NCBI GenBank assembly: GCA_036258795.1
Contig: DATACZ010000183.1
Coordinates: 1 to 17,525 of the forward strand
Length of the DNA stretch: 17,525 nt
Origin: DATACZ01 sp036258795
Lineage (GTDB): Bacteria > Actinomycetota > CADDZG01 > JAHWKV01
Direction: 5' to 3'
Part shown: piece after piece, positions 1 through 6,763 of the stretch
Layout of the letters: each line of letters opens with the position of its first letter
Numbering within the stretch: position 1 is the stretch's first letter
The notes under the pieces: generated by a model
Seen by the model: only the letters and a program-made list of their open reading frames with translations
Told to the model about the DNA's origin: nothing
The model's database searches: none
Made by a program: the position numbers and the translations under genes

Positions 1-23
1 CCCCCCCCCCCCCCCCCCCCCCC
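1..23. repeat. 23-nt poly-C homopolymer at window edge
   Basis: The first 23 bases are all C. A pure run of this length at the very end of the window is more likely an assembly or contig-end artefact than biology, although G/C tracts can be phase-variable in some bacteria. A 9-bp sequence, TAGGGTTTG, occurs just inside it (31-39) and again at the gltB stop (73-81). No terminator-like hairpin with a T tract is seen downstream of gltB in the remaining bases. Confidence 0.9.
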
Positions 24-71
24 ACTCGACTAGGGTTTGAGCCCCTGAGGACCGGGCCACCGCTGCCCGCG

Positions 72-3000
72 TTAGGGTTTGGACGCTACCGAGCCCTCGT
101 GGGCACCCTCTATCCGGGCCACCTCAGCCTTGGGGGCGAGACGCCAGAAGTGGCGGGCCTGCTCGTCCCACTGTTCGAGGATCTCAAACGCCCGAGGGGA
201 GCCGGTCAGCTCGGCGTGGTCGGCGATCAACTCCAGGAGGTCTGCCTGATAGATCTCCGCCGGTCTGTGCAGGTCCACCAAGTCGGGGTTGACCCTGGCC
301 GGGAGGCGAACCTCGGGGTCCCAGACGTAGGCTTGCCCACCGGTCATCCCGGCGCCCATGTTCCAGCCGGTAGGTCCGAGGACGACCACAGTCCCGCCCG
401 TCATGTACTCGCAGGCGTGATCGCCTACCCCTTCGGTCACGGTAACCGCGCCGGAGTTGCGGATGGCGAAGCGCTCACCGGCTCGCCCGGCAACGAACAG
501 CTGGCCGCCCGTGGCGCCGTAAAGCACCGTGTTCCCAACTAGATGCGGGTCACCCGCATCGTTATCGGGCGCTTTTATGACGATGCGGCCGCCTCCCATA
601 CCCTTGCCGACGTAGTCGTTGGCCTCACCGGTCAAGATGAAGGTGATGCCCTCGGTGAGAAATGCACCGAAGCTCTGTCCCGCCTCGCCATCGAATGTCA
701 CGACCGCCTTTCCTGGGGGAGCCTCCGCCCCGAACTCGTGTCCGATGGCTCCTCCCAGCCGGGCTCCCACCGTTCGGTCGGAGTTGTGGATGGGGTACTG
801 AAGCTTCACGGTTTTCCCGGACATGACCGCCTCGATGGTGTCATCGTAGACACGGTCGCCCAGCTCCGAACGCGGCCGCTGGATGGGATGAGGCTCGACG
901 AAGTGCCGGGGCCCATCCTCCTGACGGATCAACGGCGACATGTCTAGCAGCTGAGCTCTCTCGTCGGGAAGGTTGACCTTGAGCAGATCCGTCCTTCCCA
1001 CGGCCTCCTCTACGGACCTAAGGCCCAGCGAGGCGAGGATCCTTCGGGTCTCATCAGCAACGAAGAGCATGTACTGGGCAACCTGCTCGGGTGTCCCTGC
1101 GAACTTGGCCCGCAGGTCCTTCCTTTGCGTGGCGATTCCCACCGGACAGGTGTTTCGGTGACAGGCCCTAACCATGATGCAGCCTTCGGCCAGCAGCAAC
1201 GAGGTGCCGAAGGAGTACTCGTCGGCGCCCAGCAGGGCGGCCATGACCACGTCCTTGCCGCTCTTCATGCCACCGTCGACCCGCACCCGCACCCGGGACC
1301 TGAGCCCGTTCTCCATGAGAGTCTGCTGGGTTTCTGCAATCCCAATCTCCCAGGGCAGGCCGGCATTTTTTATGCTCGACAGGGCGCTGGCCCCGGTTCC
1401 GCCGTCCCAACCCGAGATCTGCACCACGTCCGCCAAGGCCTTGGCCACTCCGGCGGCGATGGTGCCGACGCCGGCCTCCGCCACCAGCTTCACCGATACC
1501 GCAGCCTGTGGGTTGACCTGTTTGAGGTCGAAGATCAGCTGAGCCAGGTCCTCGATCGAGTAGATGTCGTGGTGGGGTGGGGGAGAGATGAGTGCAACGC
1601 CCGGCTGCGTGTGGCGAAGCTTGGCAATCTCATCGGTCACCTTGTGTCCGGGGATCTGACCGCCCTCGCCAGGCTTGGAGCCTTGGGCGATCTTGATTTG
1701 TAGCTCCTCCGCAAATGCTGCGTACTCGGGCGTGACCCCGAACCGGCCCGAAGCCACCTGCTTGATCTTGCACCGCCGCTCGTCCCTATAACGGGCAGGG
1801 TCCTCGCCGCCCTCACCGCTATTGGCGGAGCCGCCGATGCTGTTCAGGGCAATCGACAGGGTCTCATGTGCCTCTGCTCCTATGGCTCCATGGCTCATCG
1901 CCCCGGTGGAGAAGCGTCGGACAATGGCTTCCACCGGCTCCACCTCGTCGAGCGGGATCGGCTTCTCGGCAAGCCTGAGCTCGAAGAGATCTCTGGGTTC
2001 AGTGGCCGGACGGTCCGCCACCAGGGAGGCAAATTCGGAATACTTGGCCCAATCTCCACCCCTGACCGCCTCGTGAAGGGCATCCACCACGTCCGGGTTC
2101 GTGGCGTGGTACTCGCCCTTGGCGTGGTGCTTGAAGTATCCGGGGTTGTCCAGCTTGACGGAGGACTCGAAGGCTGCGGCGTGGCGGGCGGCCACGTCCT
2201 CGGCGATCTCCTCCAGGCCGATGCCCTTCAGGGGGGAGGGGGTGTCCGTAAAGCACATATCGATCAGCTCTGGGCCGATCCCTACCGCATCGAAGATCTG
2301 GGCTCCGCGGTAGGAGTCCGTTGTTGAGATGCCCATCTTCGACATGATCTTGAGGACGCCCTCCTCAACCGCAGACCGGAAGCGCATGAGAGCCTCCGCC
2401 ACGGGGATGTCCTCTCCAAGCCGTGCGGTATCGACCAGGTTGGCCAAGGACTCGAGGGCCAGGCGGGGACATATAGCCTCGGCGCCATAACCCAGCAAGC
2501 ACGCGAAGTGGTGGGTCTCCCTGGCCTCGTCGGTTTCGACCACCAGGCTGGTCCGGGTCCGGTGCCCGGACTTCATGAGCCGTTGATGCACGGCTCCGAC
2601 CGCCAGAAGCATCGGTATAGGTGCCTTCTCCAGGGTGATGTCCCGGTCGGAGATCACGAGGATGCCGCTGCCAATCCTTGCAGCCTGCTCCGCCTCATCG
2701 CACATCGCTTCGAGCGTCCGCCGCAACCCCTCGGCGCCATCGTCGACGGGGTAGGTAGCATCGAGCCGGTAGCCACCAATCGCCTTGAAAAGGAAGAAGG
2801 ACTGCAGTTCCAGCAATGAGGCGCCCTCGGGACGTTCCCAGAGGATGGGGTCGTGCGGCCCTATCAACGTTCGGATGCTCATCACCGACCGCTCCCGGAT
2901 ATGGTCGATAGCAGGGTTGGTGACCTGGGCAAACCGTTGCTTGAAGTAGTTGTAGAGGGATCTGTGCCGGTCAGCCAGCACCGCTGGGGCCGTGTCGTCT

Positions 3001-4436
3001 CCCATTGAGGAGGTCGGTTCGTGAGCGGTCGAGGCCATGGGCCGGATCACCGTTGTGAACTCCTCCTTGGTGTAGCCGAAGGCGACCTGCCTCCTCATAA
3101 GGTCCTTGGGAACCACCGGGTCCGGCGGCACCATGGGAGAGGGGGTCAGGTGCTTCGCAACCCACTCACCGTAGGGCTTGGCCTTGGCCAGCCGGTTCGC
3201 CACGGGATCGAATTGAAAGCCCCCTTCCTTCGGATCTACGCAGATCATCTGACCCGGCCCCAGCTTGGCCCGCTTCACCTTCCCGTGGTCCCGGGTGTAG
3301 ATCGAGCCCGCCTCGGATGCGCAGGTGATGAAGCCGTCCTCACACACTGAGTAACGGATTGGGCGGAGCCCATTGCGATCAAGGGCGGCTCCGACCTTGA
3401 AGCCATCGGTGAATATGACCGCAGCTGGACCGTCCCAGGCCTCCATTAGGCAGCTGTGATACCGATAGAAGTCCCGGACCTCATCGTCGAGCTCTTCCAA
3501 GGTCTCCCACGCAGCCGGAATGAGCATCGAGACGGCGTGAGTTATGTCCCTGCCTTCCCGGTTGAGTAGCTCGATGACGTTGTCGAACATCGCTGAGTCC
3601 GACCCGTTCTCATCGATCACCGGGCGCAGGAGCTCTTCGTCGAGCAAGTTCCTTCTTCCCAGCCGTCCTTCACGAGCGCGCATCCAGTTGACGTTGCCTT
3701 GAATGGTGTTGATTTCGCCGTTGTGGCAGCTCTGCCTGAAGGGCTGGGCTCGCTCCCAGCTAGGCGCGGTGTTGGTGGAGAACCTCTGATGGAATATGGC
3801 AAATGGGGCTATCACGCTGTCCTGGCCGAGATCCAGGTAGAACCCCGCCAGCTGATCTGCCACACAGAGGGCCTTATAGGTGACGGTCAGAAATGAAAAC
3901 GACGGGAAGTAAATCCGGACCCCCGCCTCCTGGCAGCCCTTCTCGGCTCGCTTTCTGGCTCTGAGGCATCGCCGCTCCGCTTCCATCGTGTCGACACCAA
4001 CGGGCTTCAACAGGATGGCCTGCTCGATCTCCGGACGGCACTCGAGGGCCTGGTCACCTAGCGCGTCGAGATCAACCGGGACCTTGCGCCAGGCGAGGAT
4101 ATCTATGCCTTCGGCTCGGCAGCCGCTCTCCACGAAGTCTCTGTGGCGCTTCTCACCGGGTGGCCAGACAAACGCCATCGCCACGCCTACGAAGGATGGA
4201 TCAACTCCATCTCCCGCAAGGTCGGCAAAGAAATCCCTTGGGAGCGGTAGGAGGAGTCCTGCCCCATCGCCGGTTTTTGAGTCGGAGGCTACCGCGCCCC
4301 TATGGCGGACTCTGCAGAGTGAATAAAGCGCAGACTCAACAATGGACCTGCTGGCACGGCCCTCGACATCGGCAACGAAGCCGATCCCGCAAGCGTCCCG
4401 TTCTTTCGGTGTATGAAGCCCACCTGAGTTGCGCAG
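72..4436 (-). CDS. gltB: Glutamate synthase large subunit (GOGAT alpha chain)
   Basis: Makes glutamate from glutamine and 2-oxoglutarate in cytosolic nitrogen assimilation. The N-terminal class II amidotransferase domain has its catalytic Cys at about residue 16 (DACGIGF), so a short propeptide would be removed. Next come the central and FMN-binding domains (SGWDGGTGAS region), a Cys cluster for the 3Fe-4S centre (about C1086, C1092, C1097, in CHRNTCPVG) and the C-terminal beta-helix domain. Length is about 1454 aa, normal for bacterial GltB. Start: the frame is open to a GTG at 4622, but that lies upstream of a terminator hairpin and the likely promoter. The only well-placed SD (AAAGGAG, 4443-4449) sits 6 nt before a CTG at 4434-4436, so I choose CTG. 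No ATG, GTG or TTG lies between there and the catalytic Cys. The small subunit gltD is not in the window; it could lie beyond the left edge. The NADPH or ferredoxin type is not resolved. Confidence 0.95.
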   Translation of the reverse strand: MRNSGGLHTPKERDACGIGFVADVEGRASRSIVESALYSLCRVRHRGAVASDSKTGDGAGLLLPLPRDFFADLAGDGVDPSFVGVAMAFVWPPGEKRHRDFVESGCRAEGIDILAWRKVPVDLDALGDQALECRPEIEQAILLKPVGVDTMEAERRCLRARKRAEKGCQEAGVRIYFPSFSFLTVTYKALCVADQLAGFYLDLGQDSVIAPFAIFHQRFSTNTAPSWERAQPFRQSCHNGEINTIQGNVNWMRAREGRLGRRNLLDEELLRPVIDENGSDSAMFDNVIELLNREGRDITHAVSMLIPAAWETLEELDDEVRDFYRYHSCLMEAWDGPAAVIFTDGFKVGAALDRNGLRPIRYSVCEDGFITCASEAGSIYTRDHGKVKRAKLGPGQMICVDPKEGGFQFDPVANRLAKAKPYGEWVAKHLTPSPMVPPDPVVPKDLMRRQVAFGYTKEEFTTVIRPMASTAHEPTSSMGDDTAPAVLADRHRSLYNYFKQRFAQVTNPAIDHIRERSVMSIRTLIGPHDPILWERPEGASLLELQSFFLFKAIGGYRLDATYPVDDGAEGLRRTLEAMCDEAEQAARIGSGILVISDRDITLEKAPIPMLLAVGAVHQRLMKSGHRTRTSLVVETDEARETHHFACLLGYGAEAICPRLALESLANLVDTARLGEDIPVAEALMRFRSAVEEGVLKIMSKMGISTTDSYRGAQIFDAVGIGPELIDMCFTDTPSPLKGIGLEEIAEDVAARHAAAFESSVKLDNPGYFKHHAKGEYHATNPDVVDALHEAVRGGDWAKYSEFASLVADRPATEPRDLFELRLAEKPIPLDEVEPVEAIVRRFSTGAMSHGAIGAEAHETLSIALNSIGGSANSGEGGEDPARYRDERRCKIKQVASGRFGVTPEYAAFAEELQIKIAQGSKPGEGGQIPGHKVTDEIAKLRHTQPGVALISPPPHHDIYSIEDLAQLIFDLKQVNPQAAVSVKLVAEAGVGTIAAGVAKALADVVQISGWDGGTGASALSSIKNAGLPWEIGIAETQQTLMENGLRSRVRVRVDGGMKSGKDVVMAALLGADEYSFGTSLLLAEGCIMVRACHRNTCPVGIATQRKDLRAKFAGTPEQVAQYMLFVADETRRILASLGLRSVEEAVGRTDLLKVNLPDERAQLLDMSPLIRQEDGPRHFVEPHPIQRPRSELGDRVYDDTIEAVMSGKTVKLQYPIHNSDRTVGARLGGAIGHEFGAEAPPGKAVVTFDGEAGQSFGAFLTEGITFILTGEANDYVGKGMGGGRIVIKAPDNDAGDPHLVGNTVLYGATGGQLFVAGRAGERFAIRNSGAVTVTEGVGDHACEYMTGGTVVVLGPTGWNMGAGMTGGQAYVWDPEVRLPARVNPDLVDLHRPAEIYQADLLELIADHAELTGSPRAFEILEQWDEQARHFWRLAPKAEVARIEGAHEGSVASKP

Positions 4437-4442
4437 TGTCGT

Positions 4443-4449
4443 CTCCTTT
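4443..4449 (-). promoter_or_regulatory. Shine-Dalgarno deciding the gltB CTG start
   Basis: AAAGGAG on the minus strand, 6 nt (ACGACA) before a CTG in the gltB frame. No ATG, GTG or TTG in this frame lies at a suitable distance. The same arrangement, AAAGGAGG plus 6 nt plus CTG, occurs in front of the divergent lipoprotein gene at 4668-4684. Confidence 0.6.
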
Positions 4450-4457
4450 CCAGATGC

Positions 4458-4483
4458 AAAAAAAGGCGCCCCATGGGAGCGCC
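4458..4483 (-). terminator. Intrinsic terminator in the gltB leader (attenuator-like)
   Basis: On the minus strand an 8-bp stem, GGCGCTCC with GGGGCGCC (one G-T pair, loop CAT), is followed directly by seven T residues. It ends 8 nt before the gltB SD, between the likely promoter and the gene. That is where a transcription attenuator sits. The plus-strand version has no T tract, so it should work only toward gltB. It might instead stop readthrough from the minus-strand operon at 5340-9444. Confidence 0.75.
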
Positions 4484-4534
4484 ATTGCTCAAAAGTTTCG
4501 ACCGCGGGGCAAATTCCCCCTGATTGAGTGTGAA
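4484..4534 (-). ncRNA. gltB 5' leader upstream of the terminator
   Basis: Predicted leader from the putative start near 4534 to the terminator. Visible pairings are a GGGG/CCCC hairpin around the AAUUUG loop (about 4506-4519), enclosed by CUCAA (4524-4528) pairing with UUGAG. A clear antiterminator complementary to the terminator's left arm was not found, apart from a weak G-run to CUCCC match. It does not resemble the glnA/glutamine riboswitch consensus as I remember it (no GACGGAAGUAGG-like core). Ligand or factor unknown. Confidence 0.3.
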
Positions 4535-4539
4535 CATCA

Positions 4540-4568
4540 ATTTTCCTGCGGCCGATTACCGGTGTCAA
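4540..4568 (-). promoter_or_regulatory. Likely gltB promoter
   Basis: On the minus strand, TTGACA (4563-4568), a 17-nt spacer, then GAAAAT (4540-4545, 4 of 6 to TATAAT). Transcription would start near 4531-4534, giving a leader of about 95 nt that contains the terminator. A perfect 12-bp palindrome, ACCGCGCGCGGT (4569-4580), abuts the upstream edge of the -35 and is a possible operator. Confidence 0.5.
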
Positions 4569-4623
4569 ACCGCGCGCGGTCATCGGACAAAGACCCAAAG
4601 GCCACCTTGACGTAGCCGCCACT

Positions 4624-4637
4624 TTAGGAAACCCTAA
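4624..4637. promoter_or_regulatory. TTAGG-N4-CCTAA inverted repeat, candidate metal-regulator box
   Basis: TTAGGAAACCCTAA. The same TTAGG-N4-CCTAA layout recurs at 9517-9530 in front of the ferric-binding protein gene. It overlaps a second inverted repeat, CCTAACG-N5-CGTTAGG (4633-4651), and lies 9 nt from the IdeR-like box at 4647-4665, so the stretch 4624-4665 is a cluster of half-sites. It lies upstream of both gltB and the lipoprotein gene but is nearer the latter's expected promoter. Confidence 0.45.
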
Positions 4638-4646
4638 CGACCAACG

Positions 4647-4665
4647 TTAGGTTAGCCAAAGCTGA
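4647..4665 (+). promoter_or_regulatory. IdeR/DtxR-like box upstream of the cupredoxin lipoprotein
   Basis: TTAGGTTAGCCAAAGCTGA matches the known actinobacterial IdeR/DtxR consensus TTAGGTTAGSCTAACCTAA at 16 of 19 positions, with a perfect left half. It lies just upstream of a strong SD (AAAGGAGG, 4668-4675). It shares 15 of 19 bases with 9494-9512 upstream of the ferric-binding protein gene. A DtxR-family gene is present at 13106-13768. Confidence 0.55.
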
Positions 4666-4735
4666 GCAAAGGAGGCCCCAACTGCTTGCCTTTTCGCGGT
4701 TCGTCGATCAGCACAAGGGTGGAGATCTGCAGAGA

Positions 4736-5353
4736 ATGAAACCTCGGCGGCATTGGCGTCCGATTCACGCGATCGCCGCCATGACGGCCGTGCTCCTCCT
4801 TGCGGTTGCCTGCGGGGAGGACCAGGGGGCCAGAGTCCGCAAGATCGGAGAAGAGTCTCCTGGAGGCACCGGTACGGGCGCCGGGACTGGAACCGGAACT
4901 GCCACGGGCACAGGTGCAACGGGCACGGAGGCGGCGACCGGGACGCAGGCTGCAAGGTGCGAGCCGGTCGGGGACAGCGCCACCGCGGCTAGCTCCGTGG
5001 AGGTCACCTTGGAGGAGTGGAAGGTAATACCTCGGATGAGCGAGACCGCGGCCGGAAACGTCGCTTTCAAGCTGCGCAACGCCGGCCAGGAGTCCCATGA
5101 AATGATGGTGGTTCGTGCCGATTCGGTTGAAAGCCTGCCCGTCGATCGGGATGGCGCCTTTGACGAGGAGGCGGCGGCTCCCGGTTCGGTGATCGGCGAG
5201 GTGGAGTCGTTCCCGGCGGGTGAGAGTTGCGAGGGCACCTTCAACCTCACCCCAGCAACCTACATCCTTCTCTGAAACCGTCTCGAGCAGCATGACGGCA
5301 GGACAGTGAGCCACTTCAAGGAAGGGATGAGCGCCAAGTTCACCGTGCGCTAG
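4736..5353 (+). CDS. Cupredoxin-like lipoprotein with in-frame TGA at the ligand Cys position
   Basis: Residues 1-26 are a lipoprotein signal (basic n-region, hydrophobic core, lipobox LAVAC, Cys26). Residues 44-70 are a Gly/Thr-rich linker. From about 85 on is a cupredoxin-like domain. His121 (ESHEMM) fits the first copper ligand. The frame meets TGA at 5273-5275 (codon 180), just after TYILL, where this family normally has Cys-Asn. It then continues N-R-L-E to SHF-KEGM (His193, Met198) and KFTVR, ending at TAG 5351-5353. If TGA is a true stop, the product is 179 aa and lacks three of four ligands and the last strand. Start: ATG 4736 gives a canonical signal peptide, but a CTG at 4682 in frame has the better SD (AAAGGAGG, 6 nt). 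An IdeR-like box upstream suggests metal regulation. Options are selenoprotein, nonsense mutation or sequence error. No Sec machinery is in the window. The extended 3' end overlaps the convergent gene by 14 bp. Confidence 0.7.
5278..5317 (+). other. Possible SECIS-like hairpins after the TGA
   Basis: Two small hairpins follow the TGA. The first is CCGUC (5278-5282) with GACGG (5294-5298), 11-nt loop. The second is AGUG (5305-5308) with CACU (5312-5315), loop AGC, extended by GA/UC past a bulged C5304. The second loop starts 33 nt after the TGA and has G at loop position two, within the loose limits I recall for bacterial SECIS elements. Both are short, and GC-rich DNA yields such pairings by chance, so this is weak support. 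Confidence 0.2.
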
Positions 5354-6740
5354 TTGTCGCCACGGGCCCGTTACGCTGCCGGAGGGTCGCCATCCAGCCC
5401 GCCCCAGCAGCCGTCAGGAGGCCTGCCGCGGCGACCCAGAGGACATGGCGGACCCAGGTAGAACCGGAAATTGCCGTGTAATCGGGTAACAGTGTGCTCC
5501 ACAGCCGGTAGACAGGGTTGGCCGTCTCGGCGAAGTCGACCGCAAAGGTAATCTTCGTCCTCCACCCCTCTGCCAGAATCCACACGTAGGTTATCGATCC
5601 CATAATTCCTAGTACGGCGGTCAGCCGCGTGGCCCATCTGCTGGTTCCCGCCCAACGAGCGATGATGAGGACGGCCGCCGGAAGGACCACCACCAACTGG
5701 CGCCCCGGCCACCACCAACCATGCATGGTCAGTGCAATGAAGGCCGCGGTGAGCCACCCGGCCAACAGGGTCCAAAAAAGGACCTCCCACCCGACGGGAC
5801 GCCTGCGCAGGATGAAAGCCAAAGCCGGAATCACCAGCAGCCAGGCGGGCTGCCAAGCCGCCAGTCCAAAGCTGCGATCGACGAGAAGGCCGATCAGCCG
5901 CAGACTCCGGCCCCACAACAAGCCCGGATTTTCTCCTATGACGCTGAGGTCGCCGCCGGGGGCATTGACTGCCCCCACGGCGTAAGGGGTAAAGCCCCCA
6001 TACCAGGCGCGATGAGCGCCGAGGTACCCGATGCCGGCCAATGCAAGGACTGCGGTCAGCGCCAAGCTTTGGCGCAACATGCCTGCTTTAACCAGCCTGA
6101 TGAGGCCGATGGCTGCCAACACGGCAGCTACCGGGATGAACTTGGTTCCCAGCCAGGCGAGAAGGACGACCGAAGAGGCTAGACCAGCAAGCCCCCAGTT
6201 CCCTAGAGGTCCCGTCAGAACGATAAGGCCGGCCGTTAGTGCAAGAGCCGCCGGCATTTCCGGATAGATCTGGCTTCCGTAGACCGCTATCGGAGCCGAG
6301 CCGGCGAATACCGCCACTGCCACCACCGCCGGCCCAAGCGGAACGTCAAATCGCCGGACCGCGGTCCACAACAGGAGCCCGGCAAGCGCCCCGGCAAGAA
6401 CTGCCAGGGCGACTCGAGCTCCCACCCATCCGCCGACCGCGACTGGAACCGCCAGCAGGGCCGGCAGCATGGGCTCGTGTGGGCTAAGCAGTCGCCCGTC
6501 TTCCAGTGCCTTACCTTGAGGCTTCAGGTTCCTTTCATGAAAGGGCAAATAGCGCCGGGCAGCATGTTCATCCGAGATGTCGAGGGATCGATCCTCCGCG
6601 ATGCTCATGGCAGTAAGGAGGTAGTGAGGCTCGTCGCCGGTGGCTCGGGCGAGGCGGGAGCTTCTAACCGGTAAGGCAGCGGCCGCGGCAAAGGTGCCCA
6701 CTAGAGTGACCACGACCATGGCCCAGCGAAATGCCTTCAT
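5340..6740 (-). CDS. Multi-pass membrane protein, GT-C glycosyltransferase-like
   Basis: About 466 aa from the ATG at 6740, with roughly ten or more hydrophobic segments spread along its length. After the first membrane segment comes a loop with GDEPHYL, an acidic motif typical of GT-C fold transferases that use polyprenyl-phosphate sugars. That fits transfer of a lipid-linked sugar outside the membrane; acceptor unknown. The frame extends upstream to 7031 but there overlaps the permease gene in another frame, so the first Met after the permease stop (24-nt offset) is chosen. SD is poor, so translation may depend on coupling to the upstream genes. Third gene of the minus-strand unit behind the ferric transporter genes. 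Its 3' end overlaps the extended frame of the convergent lipoprotein. Family assignment rests on topology and one motif. Confidence 0.75.
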   Translation of the reverse strand: MKAFRWAMVVVTLVGTFAAAAALPVRSSRLARATGDEPHYLLTAMSIAEDRSLDISDEHAARRYLPFHERNLKPQGKALEDGRLLSPHEPMLPALLAVPVAVGGWVGARVALAVLAGALAGLLLWTAVRRFDVPLGPAVVAVAVFAGSAPIAVYGSQIYPEMPAALALTAGLIVLTGPLGNWGLAGLASSVVLLAWLGTKFIPVAAVLAAIGLIRLVKAGMLRQSLALTAVLALAGIGYLGAHRAWYGGFTPYAVGAVNAPGGDLSVIGENPGLLWGRSLRLIGLLVDRSFGLAAWQPAWLLVIPALAFILRRRPVGWEVLFWTLLAGWLTAAFIALTMHGWWWPGRQLVVVLPAAVLIIARWAGTSRWATRLTAVLGIMGSITYVWILAEGWRTKITFAVDFAETANPVYRLWSTLLPDYTAISGSTWVRHVLWVAAAGLLTAAGAGWMATLRQRNGPVATTSAR

Positions 6741-6763
6741 GGAGGAGCCGCCGGCAGCGCTAC

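Noticed and set aside
1125..1703. Long plus-strand open frames inside gltB
   Set aside because: GC-rich antisense shadow of a well-conserved gene, with no recognisable domain or SD.
4484..4534. Glutamine (glnA) riboswitch in the gltB leader
   Set aside because: A GUUCA-like start is present but the conserved GACGGAAGUAGG-type core and closing P1 are not.
4289..4540. 83-codon minus-strand open frame starting ATG at 4540, considered as a gltB leader peptide
   Set aside because: It has no stop before the terminator, runs through the hairpin and 150 bp into gltB in another frame, and has no SD; a shadow frame.
4437..4622. Extended GltB N-terminus from GTG 4622
   Set aside because: It would place the promoter, leader and terminator inside the coding region, with no SD; GltB homologues start shortly before the catalytic Cys.
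5276..5353. Treating the sequence after the TGA as plain intergenic DNA
   Set aside because: Its translation in the upstream frame carries the His and Met ligand spacing and end strand expected of the same cupredoxin domain, so it is coding or very recently was.
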